From: Alkaliphilus sp.
Lineage (GTDB): Bacteria; Bacillota; Clostridia; Peptostreptococcales; Thermotaleaceae
Length of the DNA stretch: 9,790 nucleotides
Assembly: GCA_018335765.1 (NCBI GenBank)
Contig: JAGXRU010000241.1
Span: forward strand, 1 to 9,790
Direction of reading: 5' to 3'
The translations under genes were made by a program, and so were the position numbers. The notes under the pieces were generated by a model that saw only the letters and a program-made list of their open reading frames with translations, searched no databases and was not told the origin of the DNA. This document shows, piece by piece, positions 1-6,972 of this stretch; the stretch's first letter is position 1, and the number at the start of each line of letters is the position of its first letter.

Positions 1-351
1 ATCGGTGCTCATTCGGCTCTTTTAAATCTGGAAAACATTCGAATCGTAAAACAAGTAAGAAATAATGTCAACCGTATCGTAAACTGTGAAACTGCCAATC
101 TTAGTAAAATTGTTAATGCGTCACTCAGACAGATTCAAAATATTGAATATGTCCAAGAACACTATGGGTTAAAGATATTTCCTAATGGACTTAGAGAAAT
201 TGCGGAACTTAGACTGGATGATCAGGAAGCTAGCTTAAAGGAGCTTGGACAGATGCTAAATCCGCCCATAGGGAAATCTGGTGTAAACCATAGATTGAGG
301 AAAATAGAAGAAATCGCTGAAAAATTAAGAAAAAATGGGGGAGTGAAATAG
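1..351 (+). CDS. whiA: WhiA, sporulation/cell-division DNA-binding protein (3' end only)
   Basis: The window opens inside this gene; frame 1 is open from base 1 to the TAG at 349-351, giving the last 116 residues of a family that is usually a little over 300 long. The piece carries the C-terminal WhiA signature: VNCETANLSK near residues 27-36, then a helix-turn-helix region at about 61-110 with LREIAELRL, SLKELG and the very conserved KSGVNHRLRK (residues 92-101). The missing N-terminal part would hold the LAGLIDADG-like domains. WhiA binds DNA: in Streptomyces it is needed for sporulation septation, and in Bacillus it affects division and chromosome segregation. The stop lies two bases before the HPr start, so the two genes are almost certainly co-transcribed. 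In many Firmicutes whiA follows rapZ/yvcJ and yvcK, which would lie to the left of this window. The family call is secure; what it regulates here is unknown. Confidence 0.95.
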   Translation: MGAHSALLNLENIRIVKQVRNNVNRIVNCETANLSKIVNASLRQIQNIEYVQEHYGLKIFPNGLREIAELRLDDQEASLKELGQMLNPPIGKSGVNHRLRKIEEIAEKLRKNGGVK

Positions 352-353
352 AG

Positions 354-620
354 ATGGTAAAAAAGGAACTAGTAGTCAACAATAAAATAGGACTTCATGC
401 TAGACCGGCAGCTATATTTGTTCAAAGGGCAAACAAATATGAGTCAGATGTTTTCGTTGAAAAAAATACAAAAAAAGTCAATGGGAAAAGTATTATGGGA
501 ATTATGTCCTTGGGAGTTGCTAAAAATGAATGCATATCCATCATAATAGATGGACCTGATGAATTGGAAGCAATGGATGATCTGAAAAATCTAGTTGAAA
601 CAGAATTGTTAGAGTTATAG
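354..620 (+). CDS. ptsH: HPr, phosphocarrier protein of the sugar phosphotransferase system
   Basis: This 88-residue protein has the normal HPr length and fold pattern. The active-site motif GLHARPAA contains His15, which takes phosphate from enzyme I (from phosphoenolpyruvate) and hands it to EIIA proteins. The motif VNGKSIMGIM contains Ser46, the site used by HPr kinase/phosphorylase in Gram-positive bacteria, and P-Ser-HPr is the co-repressor of CcpA. The start ATG has a GGGGGAG box at 337-343 inside the end of whiA. The position directly after whiA is that of crh in Bacillus subtilis, but Crh has Gln at residue 15 while this protein keeps His15, so it should act in both sugar transport and regulation. 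No enzyme I gene is in the window. It is read from the whiA transcript and is followed by a terminator. Whether it is the organism's only HPr cannot be told from here. Confidence 0.95.
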   Translation: MVKKELVVNNKIGLHARPAAIFVQRANKYESDVFVEKNTKKVNGKSIMGIMSLGVAKNECISIIIDGPDELEAMDDLKNLVETELLEL

Positions 621-621
621 A

Positions 622-661
622 GAAAGCCGCTTGTGTAAAAACGAGCGGTTTTCAGATTTTT
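622..661 (+). terminator. Rho-independent terminator after HPr
   Basis: Arms 622-633 and 642-653 pair over 12 positions (two of them G-U) around an eight-base loop rich in A. A run of five T follows at 657-661, and the 3' arm itself ends in TTTT. It begins two bases after the HPr stop and closes the whiA-HPr transcript. Confidence 0.85.
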
Positions 662-679
662 GAAATTACTTCAGATTTA

Positions 680-701
680 AAATAGGAGTATGGTCCTATT
701 T
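680..701 (+). repeat. Short perfect hairpin in the HD-GYP leader
   Basis: Bases 680-687 (AAATAGGA) and 694-701 (TCCTATTT) are perfect complements of 8 bp around a six-base loop. There is no T-run after it, so it does not look like a terminator. The left arm and loop contain an AGGAG that could serve an in-frame TTG at 700, so the hairpin would hide that site. It could be an operator, an RNA element or chance. Confidence 0.4.
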
Positions 702-729
702 GCTCGACGCAATATTTAAAAGGAATTCA

Positions 730-765
730 TTGGTTTTTGTCGAAATTAGTCACTATAGCATAAAT
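730..765 (+). promoter_or_regulatory. Weak candidate promoter for the HD-GYP gene
   Basis: A terminator precedes this gene, so it needs its own promoter. The best candidate is TTGTCG (737-742) and CATAAA (759-764) with a 16-base spacer; TTGGTT (730-735) with TATAGC (754-759) is an alternative at 18 bases. Each match is only partial, and neither is compelling. Confidence 0.3.
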
Positions 766-789
766 TGCACAAATTACCATTACATATGT

Positions 790-794
790 GGAGG
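790..794 (+). promoter_or_regulatory. Ribosome binding site that decides the HD-GYP start
   Basis: GGAGG lies four bases upstream of the ATG at 799. The frame is open back to a TTG at 700, but the 33 extra residues do not resemble the family, whereas MYKINIEHLRPGMV is a typical beginning for clostridial HD-GYP proteins. The spacing is a little short but the site is strong. Confidence 0.75.
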
Positions 795-798
795 CAAC

Positions 799-1869
799 AT
801 GTATAAAATTAATATAGAGCATTTGAGACCAGGGATGGTCATTGGAAAAACAATTTCCAGCAGTGATGGTATAGTTTTGCTCTCTGAAGGTTTAACCATT
901 AAAGAACATTACATTGATAAGCTTATAGAATCAGGTATTTCAGAGATTTGTGTGAGAATTGATGAATTATCAGAAGTAAAGATTATTGATATAATACAGG
1001 AGGAAAATCGACAGACTGCTAAAATACTAACAAAACAAACAATGGAAAAGATTAATATGGGTGATGAATTTTCAACTGCTAAAATAACGGAAATTGTTTC
1101 AACGATTATAGAAGATTTGTTGAATGATGAAGGTATTATATTAAATCTTTCTGATATAAGGGCTGTAGACGACTATACCTTTGATCATTGTGTCAATGTT
1201 TGTGTACTATCCATAGTTACTGGAATAGCCTTAGGCTATGACAAGGAGAAGCTTTTGAAACTGGGTGTTGGAGCAATCCTGCACGATATAGGCAAAATAT
1301 TGGTTTCGCAAGAAATACTAAATAAACCTGGAGCCCTTGAGAAAAAAGAGTATGATGAAATAAAAAAACATGCTGAACTTGGATATCATACAATTATTAG
1401 GCATACTGAGTTAGATACTAGCAGTATGATGGTAATATTAGAACATCATGAGAGATACAATGGTACAGGATATCCGGCAGGCAAAAAGAGAAATGAAATT
1501 CATGAGTTTTCAAGGATAGTTGCCATAGCTGATGTATATGATGCTTTAACATCTGACAGAGTGTATAAGAAAAGAATATGTCCTAGCGAAGCCATAGAAC
1601 ATCTAGTGTCTATGTCGAATCATGACTTTGATCATGAGATTTTGGAAAAATTCTTGAAACATGTGACTAGTTATCCTGTTGGAACAATGGTGCTTTTAAA
1701 CTCAGGAATCAGAGGTGTCGTAAGCGGTAAGAATAATGACTATCCAAGTAGACCTAAGGTTAAATGTATAATGGATCAAAGTGGTAATAAAATTAAGTAT
1801 AATGCAGAGTTGGAATTGATATATCACCCCTCGGTTACTATTACTAAAGTGTTAGAGGACATTAGTTAA
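799..1869 (+). CDS. HD-GYP domain protein, probable cyclic-di-GMP phosphodiesterase
   Basis: The 356-residue product starts at ATG 799 (GGAGG four bases upstream). Residues 1-55 form a small N-terminal domain (NIEHLRPGMVIGKTI) seen in many clostridial HD-GYP proteins. The HD-GYP domain spans about 120-290 with its key motifs intact: His130 in FDHCVNV, HDIGK at 162-166, His191 in HAELGY, His216-His217 in EHHERYNGTGYP, and DVYDALTSDRVYKK at 245-258. These are the metal and substrate residues of HD-GYP enzymes, which cut cyclic-di-GMP to pGpG and GMP, so an active enzyme is predicted. A C-terminal segment (about 291-356, YPVGTMVLLNSG) is a small beta-rich tail common in this group. No receiver, GGDEF or membrane segment is seen, so it is probably cytosolic and the input signal is unknown. 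It is a single-gene unit between two terminators. Some HD-GYP proteins act on other cyclic dinucleotides or are inactive, so substrate is an inference. Confidence 0.9.
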   Translation: MYKINIEHLRPGMVIGKTISSSDGIVLLSEGLTIKEHYIDKLIESGISEICVRIDELSEVKIIDIIQEENRQTAKILTKQTMEKINMGDEFSTAKITEIVSTIIEDLLNDEGIILNLSDIRAVDDYTFDHCVNVCVLSIVTGIALGYDKEKLLKLGVGAILHDIGKILVSQEILNKPGALEKKEYDEIKKHAELGYHTIIRHTELDTSSMMVILEHHERYNGTGYPAGKKRNEIHEFSRIVAIADVYDALTSDRVYKKRICPSEAIEHLVSMSNHDFDHEILEKFLKHVTSYPVGTMVLLNSGIRGVVSGKNNDYPSRPKVKCIMDQSGNKIKYNAELELIYHPSVTITKVLEDIS

Positions 1870-1897
1870 ATCATATTTTTTAAAAATTTTCTTTATA

Positions 1898-1906
1898 TGC
1901 TATAAT
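1898..1906 (+). promoter_or_regulatory. Extended -10 promoter for the ytoI-like gene and dnaE
   Basis: TGCTATAAT is a perfect extended -10 element (TGnTATAAT, hexamer 1901-1906). The matching -35 region near 1878-1883 is poor (TTTTAA), which fits promoters that depend on the extended -10. Transcription should begin near 1912-1914, inside the left arm of the hairpin at 1910-1930. The upstream DNA is rich in A and T tracts. Confidence 0.65.
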
Positions 1907-1909
1907 ACT

Positions 1910-1940
1910 GGTATGAAATTATTTCATGCCTTTTATTTTT
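1910..1940 (+). terminator. Terminator of the HD-GYP gene, overlapping the next promoter's start site
   Basis: Arms 1910-1918 and 1922-1930 pair over 9 bp (one G-U) around a three-base loop, followed by TTTTATTTTT at 1931-1940. It lies 40 bases after the HD-GYP stop. Because the -10 box at 1901-1906 would start RNA within the left arm, RNA from that promoter would lack part of the stem and escape termination. The same dyad could also be an operator. Confidence 0.65.
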
Positions 1941-1959
1941 CGCAAAAATATTGTTGAAC

Positions 1960-1965
1960 GGAGAG
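1960..1965 (+). promoter_or_regulatory. Ribosome binding site that decides the ytoI-like start
   Basis: GGAGAG is six bases before the ATG at 1972. An in-frame TTG at 1951 would add seven residues, but it lies upstream of this site and has no box of its own, so 1972 is preferred. Confidence 0.75.
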
Positions 1966-1971
1966 TTTGTT

Positions 1972-3270
1972 ATGACAAAAAATGAACAATTATTGTCTTA
2001 TATAAAAGAATTAAAGATAGGCACAAAAATTTCCGTAAGACAAATGGCTCAGGACATGGATGTCAGTGAGGGAACAGCCTATAAGGCTATTAAAGATGCT
2101 CAGATGGAAGAGTATGTGAGCACCATTCCCAGAGTTGGAACTATCAGGATTGAAAAGTTTGAAAAACAGCGTTTGGACAGGGTTACCTTCTCGGAGTTAG
2201 TCAATATAGTAGAGGGACAGATAGTGGCAGGACATGAAGGTATATATAAAACTGTAAATAAATTTGTCATAGGTGCTATGGCATTAGGGGATATTGAAAA
2301 ATATATCTCTGAAGGAGATTTGCTTATTGTAGGAAATAGAGATGATGTCCAATATTTGGCTTTGGAAAATAATTGTGCTATATTGGTGACGGGAGGGTTT
2401 TCTTGTAAGGAGGAAATAAAAAAATTAGCACAGGAAAAAAAACTGCCTATATTATCTACTAGCTATGATACCTTTACGATTGCTACTATGATTAATCGTA
2501 GCATAAGCGAAAAACTTATAAAAAAAGAGATACTCCTTGTGGAGGATATCATTCCTTCTGAATTATATTACCTCGATTTTAATCATAGGGTAGCTGATAT
2601 GAAAAAATACATGGCTATCACCGGGCATAGCAGATATCCTGTTGTAGATAAGAATCAACATGTGATTGGCATTATAACACAAAGAGATATAGCGGAAGCT
2701 CAGGAAAATGAACCTGTTGTTGAACTAATGACTTCTAATCCCATCACCTCAGAAATAAACACTCCTGTGGCCTACATATCACATATTATGATATGGGAAG
2801 GTGTTGAGATGATCCCTATAGTAAAAGGGAAAAAATTAATTGGTGTAATTACCAGGCAGGATGTCATAAAAGGCTTAGAGCAAATAAGAAATCAGCCTCA
2901 TATAGGTGAGCCTTTTCAAGATATGATAATTAACCAATGCGAGTTGGAGGAAACTGAGAGAGGCGTCAAACTATCAGGCGAAATAACACCTATGATGTTA
3001 AATGAACTGGGCTTAGCCAGTGCGGGTGTCATTGTAATGCTTATGTCAACCATTGGCTCTATTGCCATAAAGAAGCAAAAACAACTCGATAGTGTTATCG
3101 ACAGCTTCATGATATATTATATTAGACCATTAAAATTGGAAAGTAAAATTGAAGTTCATGCAAATATTATTAACATGGGAAGAAAATTCTCTAAAGTAGA
3201 TATTGCCGTATATCACAATCATGATATTGTATCTAAAGCCATGATGTCTGCTAAGCTTCTAAAGAAATAG
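1972..3270 (+). CDS. YtoI-family protein: HTH, DRTGG, CBS pair and hotdog domains
   Basis: The 432-residue product starts at ATG 1972 and has the length and domain order of Bacillus subtilis YtoI. Residues 1-65 look like a winged helix-turn-helix (ISVRQMAQDMDVSEGTAYKAIKDA). About 70-180 is a DRTGG domain, with LVTGGF at 138-143. Two CBS repeats follow at about 189-245 (HSRYPVVDKNQHVIGIITQRDI) and 250-302 (EMIPIVKGKKLIGVITRQDVI). About 310-432 is a hotdog, thioesterase-like domain (SFMIYYIRPLKLESKIEV, GRKFSKVD). CBS pairs usually bind adenine nucleotides and hotdog domains bind acyl groups, so this may be a ligand-sensing regulator, but no function is established for the family. The gene has its own extended -10 promoter and lies 19 bases before dnaE, so they are likely co-transcribed. 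ytoI is also near dnaE in Bacillus, where nrnA lies between; nrnA is absent here. Confidence 0.88.
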   Translation: MTKNEQLLSYIKELKIGTKISVRQMAQDMDVSEGTAYKAIKDAQMEEYVSTIPRVGTIRIEKFEKQRLDRVTFSELVNIVEGQIVAGHEGIYKTVNKFVIGAMALGDIEKYISEGDLLIVGNRDDVQYLALENNCAILVTGGFSCKEEIKKLAQEKKLPILSTSYDTFTIATMINRSISEKLIKKEILLVEDIIPSELYYLDFNHRVADMKKYMAITGHSRYPVVDKNQHVIGIITQRDIAEAQENEPVVELMTSNPITSEINTPVAYISHIMIWEGVEMIPIVKGKKLIGVITRQDVIKGLEQIRNQPHIGEPFQDMIINQCELEETERGVKLSGEITPMMLNELGLASAGVIVMLMSTIGSIAIKKQKQLDSVIDSFMIYYIRPLKLESKIEVHANIINMGRKFSKVDIAVYHNHDIVSKAMMSAKLLKK

Positions 3271-3289
3271 GGATAATCAGGAGGTACCA

Positions 3290-6200
3290 ATGAGAAATTT
3301 CGTGCATCTCCATGTCCATACAGAGTATAGTTTGTTGGATGGTTCCGCAAGAATCACTTCACTAATAGATGAAGCAAAAAAAATGGGAATGAAGTCAATT
3401 GCAATAACAGACCATGGCGGTATGTTTGGTGTTGTTGACTTCTATAAATATGCAAAAAAACAAGGCGTTAAAGCCATAATTGGTTGTGAGGTATATACAG
3501 CCAGCCGCTCGCTGTATGATAAGGACCCTGTTAAAGATAAAAATTCTGGACATCTGGTTCTTTTGGCTAAAAACAGCAAAGGCTACAAGAATTTAACTAA
3601 AATAGTTTCTATTGGCTATGTGGAAGGGTTTTACTATAAACCAAGAATAGATATTTCTGTTCTCCAAAAATACAGTGAAGGTATAATAGCTTTGAGCGGT
3701 TGCTTGGCTGGATCTATTCAGAGGCTGTTATTAAACCAAGATTATGAGGGTGCAAGGATAGAAGCTTTGAAGCTTGAAAGCATATTTAAAAAAGACAATT
3801 TTTACCTTGAATTGCAGGATCATGGATTAAATGAGCAGAGAATTGTCAATGAAGGACTGCTTAAGCTCAGCAAAGAATTAGGGATACCTATGGTGGCCAC
3901 AAACGACATTCATTATTTAAAAAAAGAAGATGCAGAGATCCACGATATACTCTTATGTATTCAGACAGGTAAAACAGTTGATGAAAAAGAGCGTATGAAA
4001 TTTCCTACAAACGAATTCTACCTTAAGTCAGCGGAAGAAATGGAAATGCTTTTCCCATATGCTGTGGAGGCTTTAGATAATAGCAGTAAAATTGCAGATA
4101 TGTGTCATGTGGATTTTGATTTTAACCAAATTCATTTACCAAATTACAGTGTTCCTGAGGGCTATGATGTAAAGGGATACTTAATGGAGAATTGCATAAA
4201 GGGTCTTATCGATAGATATGGACTTGTTACTGATGAACTAAAGGAAAGATTGAAATATGAATTAAAAACGATTGAAGATATGGGATATGGTGAATATTTT
4301 TTGATTGTGTGGGATTTTATTAGATATGCAAAGGAAAACAAAATAATGGTTGGACCGGGGAGAGGTTCAGCAGCCGGAAGTATTGTTGCCTATACTCTGG
4401 GAATTACAGATATAGATCCTATAAAGTACAACTTAATTTTTGAAAGATTTCTGAATCCTGAAAGAATAAGTATGCCAGATATTGATATTGATTTCTGCTT
4501 TGAAAGAAGACAGGAGGTTATAGATTATGTGGTTAATAAATATGGCAAGGATAGAGTTGCCCAAATAATTACCTTTGGAACCATGGCTGCAAGAGCAGCT
4601 ATAAGGGATGTGGGCAGAGCTATAAATATGTCATATGCTCAGGTTGATATCATTGCTAAGCAAATTCCATTTCAGATTGGAATAACTATAGAAAAGGCTT
4701 TGGAGATGAACAAAGTCTTAAAAGAAATGTATTCTTCGGATAATCAAGCAAAATACTTAATTGATGTAGCTAAAGCTGTGGAAGGTATGCCTAGACATGC
4801 CTCTACTCATGCTGCCGGGGTGGTTATTGCAAAGGAAGCTATAGTTGAGTATGTGCCTTTGTATATGCATGACAATAGTATCACGACTCAGTTTGCCATG
4901 GGAACCCTTGAAGAGCTAGGGCTTCTGAAAATGGATTTCCTGGGGCTAAGGAATTTGACTGTAATTAGAGATGCATTGGAATTAATTGAAACAAATCATG
5001 GAATCAAGATGGACTTCTCAAAAATGGAGTATAATGACAAAGTAGTGTATGAATTAATTAGCAAAGGTGATACCCTAGGGGTTTTTCAATTGGAAAGCAA
5101 CGGTATGCGTCAGTTTATGAAGGAGCTCAAACCTGACTGCTTTGAGGATATTATTGCGGGTATCTCTCTATTCAGACCCGGTCCAATGGACTCGATTCCC
5201 AAATATATTGAAAACAAAAATAATCCGGAAAAAGCAAAGTATCTGCATCCACTGCTTGAGCCTATTTTAAAAGTAACTTATGGCTGTCTTGTGTATCAAG
5301 AACAAGTAATGCAGGTTGTAAGAGAGTTAGGTGGCTATACCTATGGGCAAAGTGATCTGGTGCGTAGAGCCATGAGTAAGAAGAAAATGGATGTAATGGA
5401 AAAGGAACGGCAACATTTTATATTTGGGAAATATGACGGACAGGGCAACTTAGAAATACCCGGATGTGCCAGAAATGGTGTTTCGGAGGAAGTAGCAAAT
5501 AAGATATTTGATGAAATGATAGATTTTGCGAAATATGCATTTAATAAATCCCATGCCGCCGCTTATGCAGTTTTAGGATATGAAACTGCATTTTTAAAAC
5601 ACTACTACCCTGTTGAATTTATGGCTGCTCTTGTCACAAGTGTTATGAGTAATGCCACTAAGGTAGCACAATATATACAAGACTGCAAAAAGAAAAATAT
5701 CAGTATATTGTCTCCCGACGTCAATAATAGTAATGTGAAGTTTGCTGTGGAAGACGGAAAGATTCGTTTCGGGCTTTTAGCAATAAAAAATGTTGGAATC
5801 AGCGTTATTAATGCCATAATTAAAGCAAGGAATGAAAAGGGCAGGTTCATTAGTTTTCTGGATTTTTGTGAAAAGGTTGAAACAACTGAAATCAATAAGC
5901 GAGCTATTGAAAGTCTTATCAAAGGGGGGGCATTTGACCAACTTGGTGCAAACAGAGCCCAATTGTTAGCGATTTATGAAAGGGTAATAGATGGAATTCA
6001 GCAGGATAGAAAAAGAAATATTGACGGTCAGGTTTCAATGTTTCATGATTATGGTGAAAATCTGTCAAATAGTATTAAAGGAGATGTTTTGCCTAAAATA
6101 GCGGATTTTTCTCAAAAAATCAGGCTGACCATGGAAAAAGAGGTAATCGGTCTGTATATCAGCGGACATCCACTTGCAGAGTATGAACAGGAAATTAAGA

Positions 6201-6793
6201 GGGTTTCAACCATGAATACCAGTGATTTGCTAGAGGATGTAGAGGGACAAGACGCAAGCACTATTTTTGATGGAGCCTTTATAAGAATAGCTGGAATCAT
6301 AACTCGCAAGCAAAACAAAGCAACCAGAAACAACAACATGATGTCATTTTTAACTATAGAAGACCTGTATGGAGCAGTAGAAGTGGTAGTTTTCCCAAAA
6401 ATTTTTGATAGGTATATGGAATTGCTTCACGAAGATCAAGTAATTGTTGTGGAAGGACGTTTGAATGTAAAGGAAGAAGAAGAACCAAAAATAATCGCAG
6501 ATAAAATAGCAAATCTGGCAAAGCGGTCAGAATATGCTACAACAGCTAATCAGGAAAAGCTTTTGCAACAAAAGCTTTATATAAAAATTGCTAAAGAAAA
6601 GGATTTTGACAATATTATCGATAGGTTGAAGATCACTCTAAAAAACTGGAGGGGTGACACTCCAGTAGTATTATTTTTGGAAGAAAAAAACAGAAAAATG
6701 CAGGCCAATGCAGATCTGTGGGTAAACCTTCATGAGGGTTTGATAGTTGAACTTGAGGATTTATTAGGAAAAGAATGTATTAAAGTTTGCTAG
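3290..6793 (+). CDS. dnaE: DNA polymerase III alpha subunit, DnaE
   Basis: AGGAGG at 3279-3284 sits five bases before the ATG. The 1167-residue protein is full length. Residues 1-275 form the PHP domain (HLHVHTEYSLLDG, ITDHGGM), and its metal ligands look complete: H8, H10, D17, H42, E67, H88, C138, D206 and H208. The polymerase core has GPGRGSAAGS (355-364), MPDIDIDF with the catalytic Asp397 and Asp399, and the third Asp549 in KMDFLGL. Helix-hairpin-helix motifs lie near 830-880, a clamp-binding motif QVSMF at 914-918, and an OB fold at about 995-1075. The enzyme extends DNA at the replication fork. Firmicutes usually have PolC as well, in which case DnaE extends primers or acts on the lagging strand; PolC is not in this window. 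It is co-transcribed with the YtoI-like gene and no intrinsic terminator follows. A run of seven G occurs at 5924-5930, but the frame stays open. Confidence 0.97.
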   Translation: MRNFVHLHVHTEYSLLDGSARITSLIDEAKKMGMKSIAITDHGGMFGVVDFYKYAKKQGVKAIIGCEVYTASRSLYDKDPVKDKNSGHLVLLAKNSKGYKNLTKIVSIGYVEGFYYKPRIDISVLQKYSEGIIALSGCLAGSIQRLLLNQDYEGARIEALKLESIFKKDNFYLELQDHGLNEQRIVNEGLLKLSKELGIPMVATNDIHYLKKEDAEIHDILLCIQTGKTVDEKERMKFPTNEFYLKSAEEMEMLFPYAVEALDNSSKIADMCHVDFDFNQIHLPNYSVPEGYDVKGYLMENCIKGLIDRYGLVTDELKERLKYELKTIEDMGYGEYFLIVWDFIRYAKENKIMVGPGRGSAAGSIVAYTLGITDIDPIKYNLIFERFLNPERISMPDIDIDFCFERRQEVIDYVVNKYGKDRVAQIITFGTMAARAAIRDVGRAINMSYAQVDIIAKQIPFQIGITIEKALEMNKVLKEMYSSDNQAKYLIDVAKAVEGMPRHASTHAAGVVIAKEAIVEYVPLYMHDNSITTQFAMGTLEELGLLKMDFLGLRNLTVIRDALELIETNHGIKMDFSKMEYNDKVVYELISKGDTLGVFQLESNGMRQFMKELKPDCFEDIIAGISLFRPGPMDSIPKYIENKNNPEKAKYLHPLLEPILKVTYGCLVYQEQVMQVVRELGGYTYGQSDLVRRAMSKKKMDVMEKERQHFIFGKYDGQGNLEIPGCARNGVSEEVANKIFDEMIDFAKYAFNKSHAAAYAVLGYETAFLKHYYPVEFMAALVTSVMSNATKVAQYIQDCKKKNISILSPDVNNSNVKFAVEDGKIRFGLLAIKNVGISVINAIIKARNEKGRFISFLDFCEKVETTEINKRAIESLIKGGAFDQLGANRAQLLAIYERVIDGIQQDRKRNIDGQVSMFHDYGENLSNSIKGDVLPKIADFSQKIRLTMEKEVIGLYISGHPLAEYEQEIKRVSTMNTSDLLEDVEGQDASTIFDGAFIRIAGIITRKQNKATRNNNMMSFLTIEDLYGAVEVVVFPKIFDRYMELLHEDQVIVVEGRLNVKEEEEPKIIADKIANLAKRSEYATTANQEKLLQQKLYIKIAKEKDFDNIIDRLKITLKNWRGDTPVVLFLEEKNRKMQANADLWVNLHEGLIVELEDLLGKECIKVC
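6555..6577 (+). repeat. Perfect 10-bp inverted repeat inside dnaE
   Basis: AAAGCTTTTG at 6555-6564 and its exact complement at 6568-6577 flank a three-base loop, within the codons for the residues around KLLQQKLYIK near the DnaE C-terminus. It could be a hairpin in the mRNA, but the codons for Lys-Leu and Gln-Lys-Leu give such symmetry easily, so it may have no role. Confidence 0.5.
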
Positions 6794-6972
6794 GTTAATG
6801 CTAAGGAGTTTGCTTGCCAAGGAATCAAAAAATGCGAGCAATATTGAAAGCTATTGAATTTTAAAAGATATGAATTATGGATAGAAAAATTAATGCAAGG
6901 TTAATGTTGAAATTTGTTATTATTTAGATTAAACTATTAACAATATAAACTATCCCAAGGGAGGGCCTATTC
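6794..6972 (+). other. Non-coding gap between dnaE and the DUF2007-like gene
   Basis: This 179-base A+T-rich stretch holds no convincing gene. A weak hairpin (6810-6817 with 6834-6841, one G-U, 16-base loop) has no T-run after it, so no clear terminator of dnaE is visible and read-through into the glycolytic genes is possible. The nine bases AGGTTAATG occur at 6792-6800 and again at 6898-6906. The right half holds the candidate promoter and the ribosome binding site of the next gene. Confidence 0.6.
6907..6935 (+). promoter_or_regulatory. Candidate promoter for the DUF2007-pfkA-pyk genes
   Basis: TTGAAA (6907-6912; five of six consensus bases) and TAAACT (6930-6935; four of six) are spaced by 17 bases. 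TATAAA at 6944-6949 is a better -10 box but lacks a good -35 partner. One of the two probably drives the glycolytic genes. I found no clear catabolite-response (cre) site next to them. Confidence 0.45.

Noticed and set aside
700..798. N-terminal extension of the HD-GYP protein from a TTG at 700
   Set aside because: The 33 added residues do not look like the family start, and the ATG at 799 has its own GGAGG.
662..798. Cyclic-di-GMP riboswitch ahead of the HD-GYP gene
   Set aside because: I looked for the conserved GEMM-type core and did not find it; only a small 8-bp hairpin is present.
1951..1971. Seven-residue extension of the YtoI-like protein from a TTG at 1951
   Set aside because: It has no ribosome binding site, while GGAGAG is well placed for the ATG at 1972.
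6810..6841. Hairpin after dnaE as a terminator
   Set aside because: The stem is short with a G-U pair and a 16-base loop, and no T-run follows.
6798..6857. A 19-codon reading frame just after dnaE
   Set aside because: It lacks a good ribosome binding site and shows no recognisable motif; such short frames are expected by chance.
6794..6972. Catabolite-response (cre) site controlling the glycolytic genes
   Set aside because: No sequence here fits the cre consensus well by eye.
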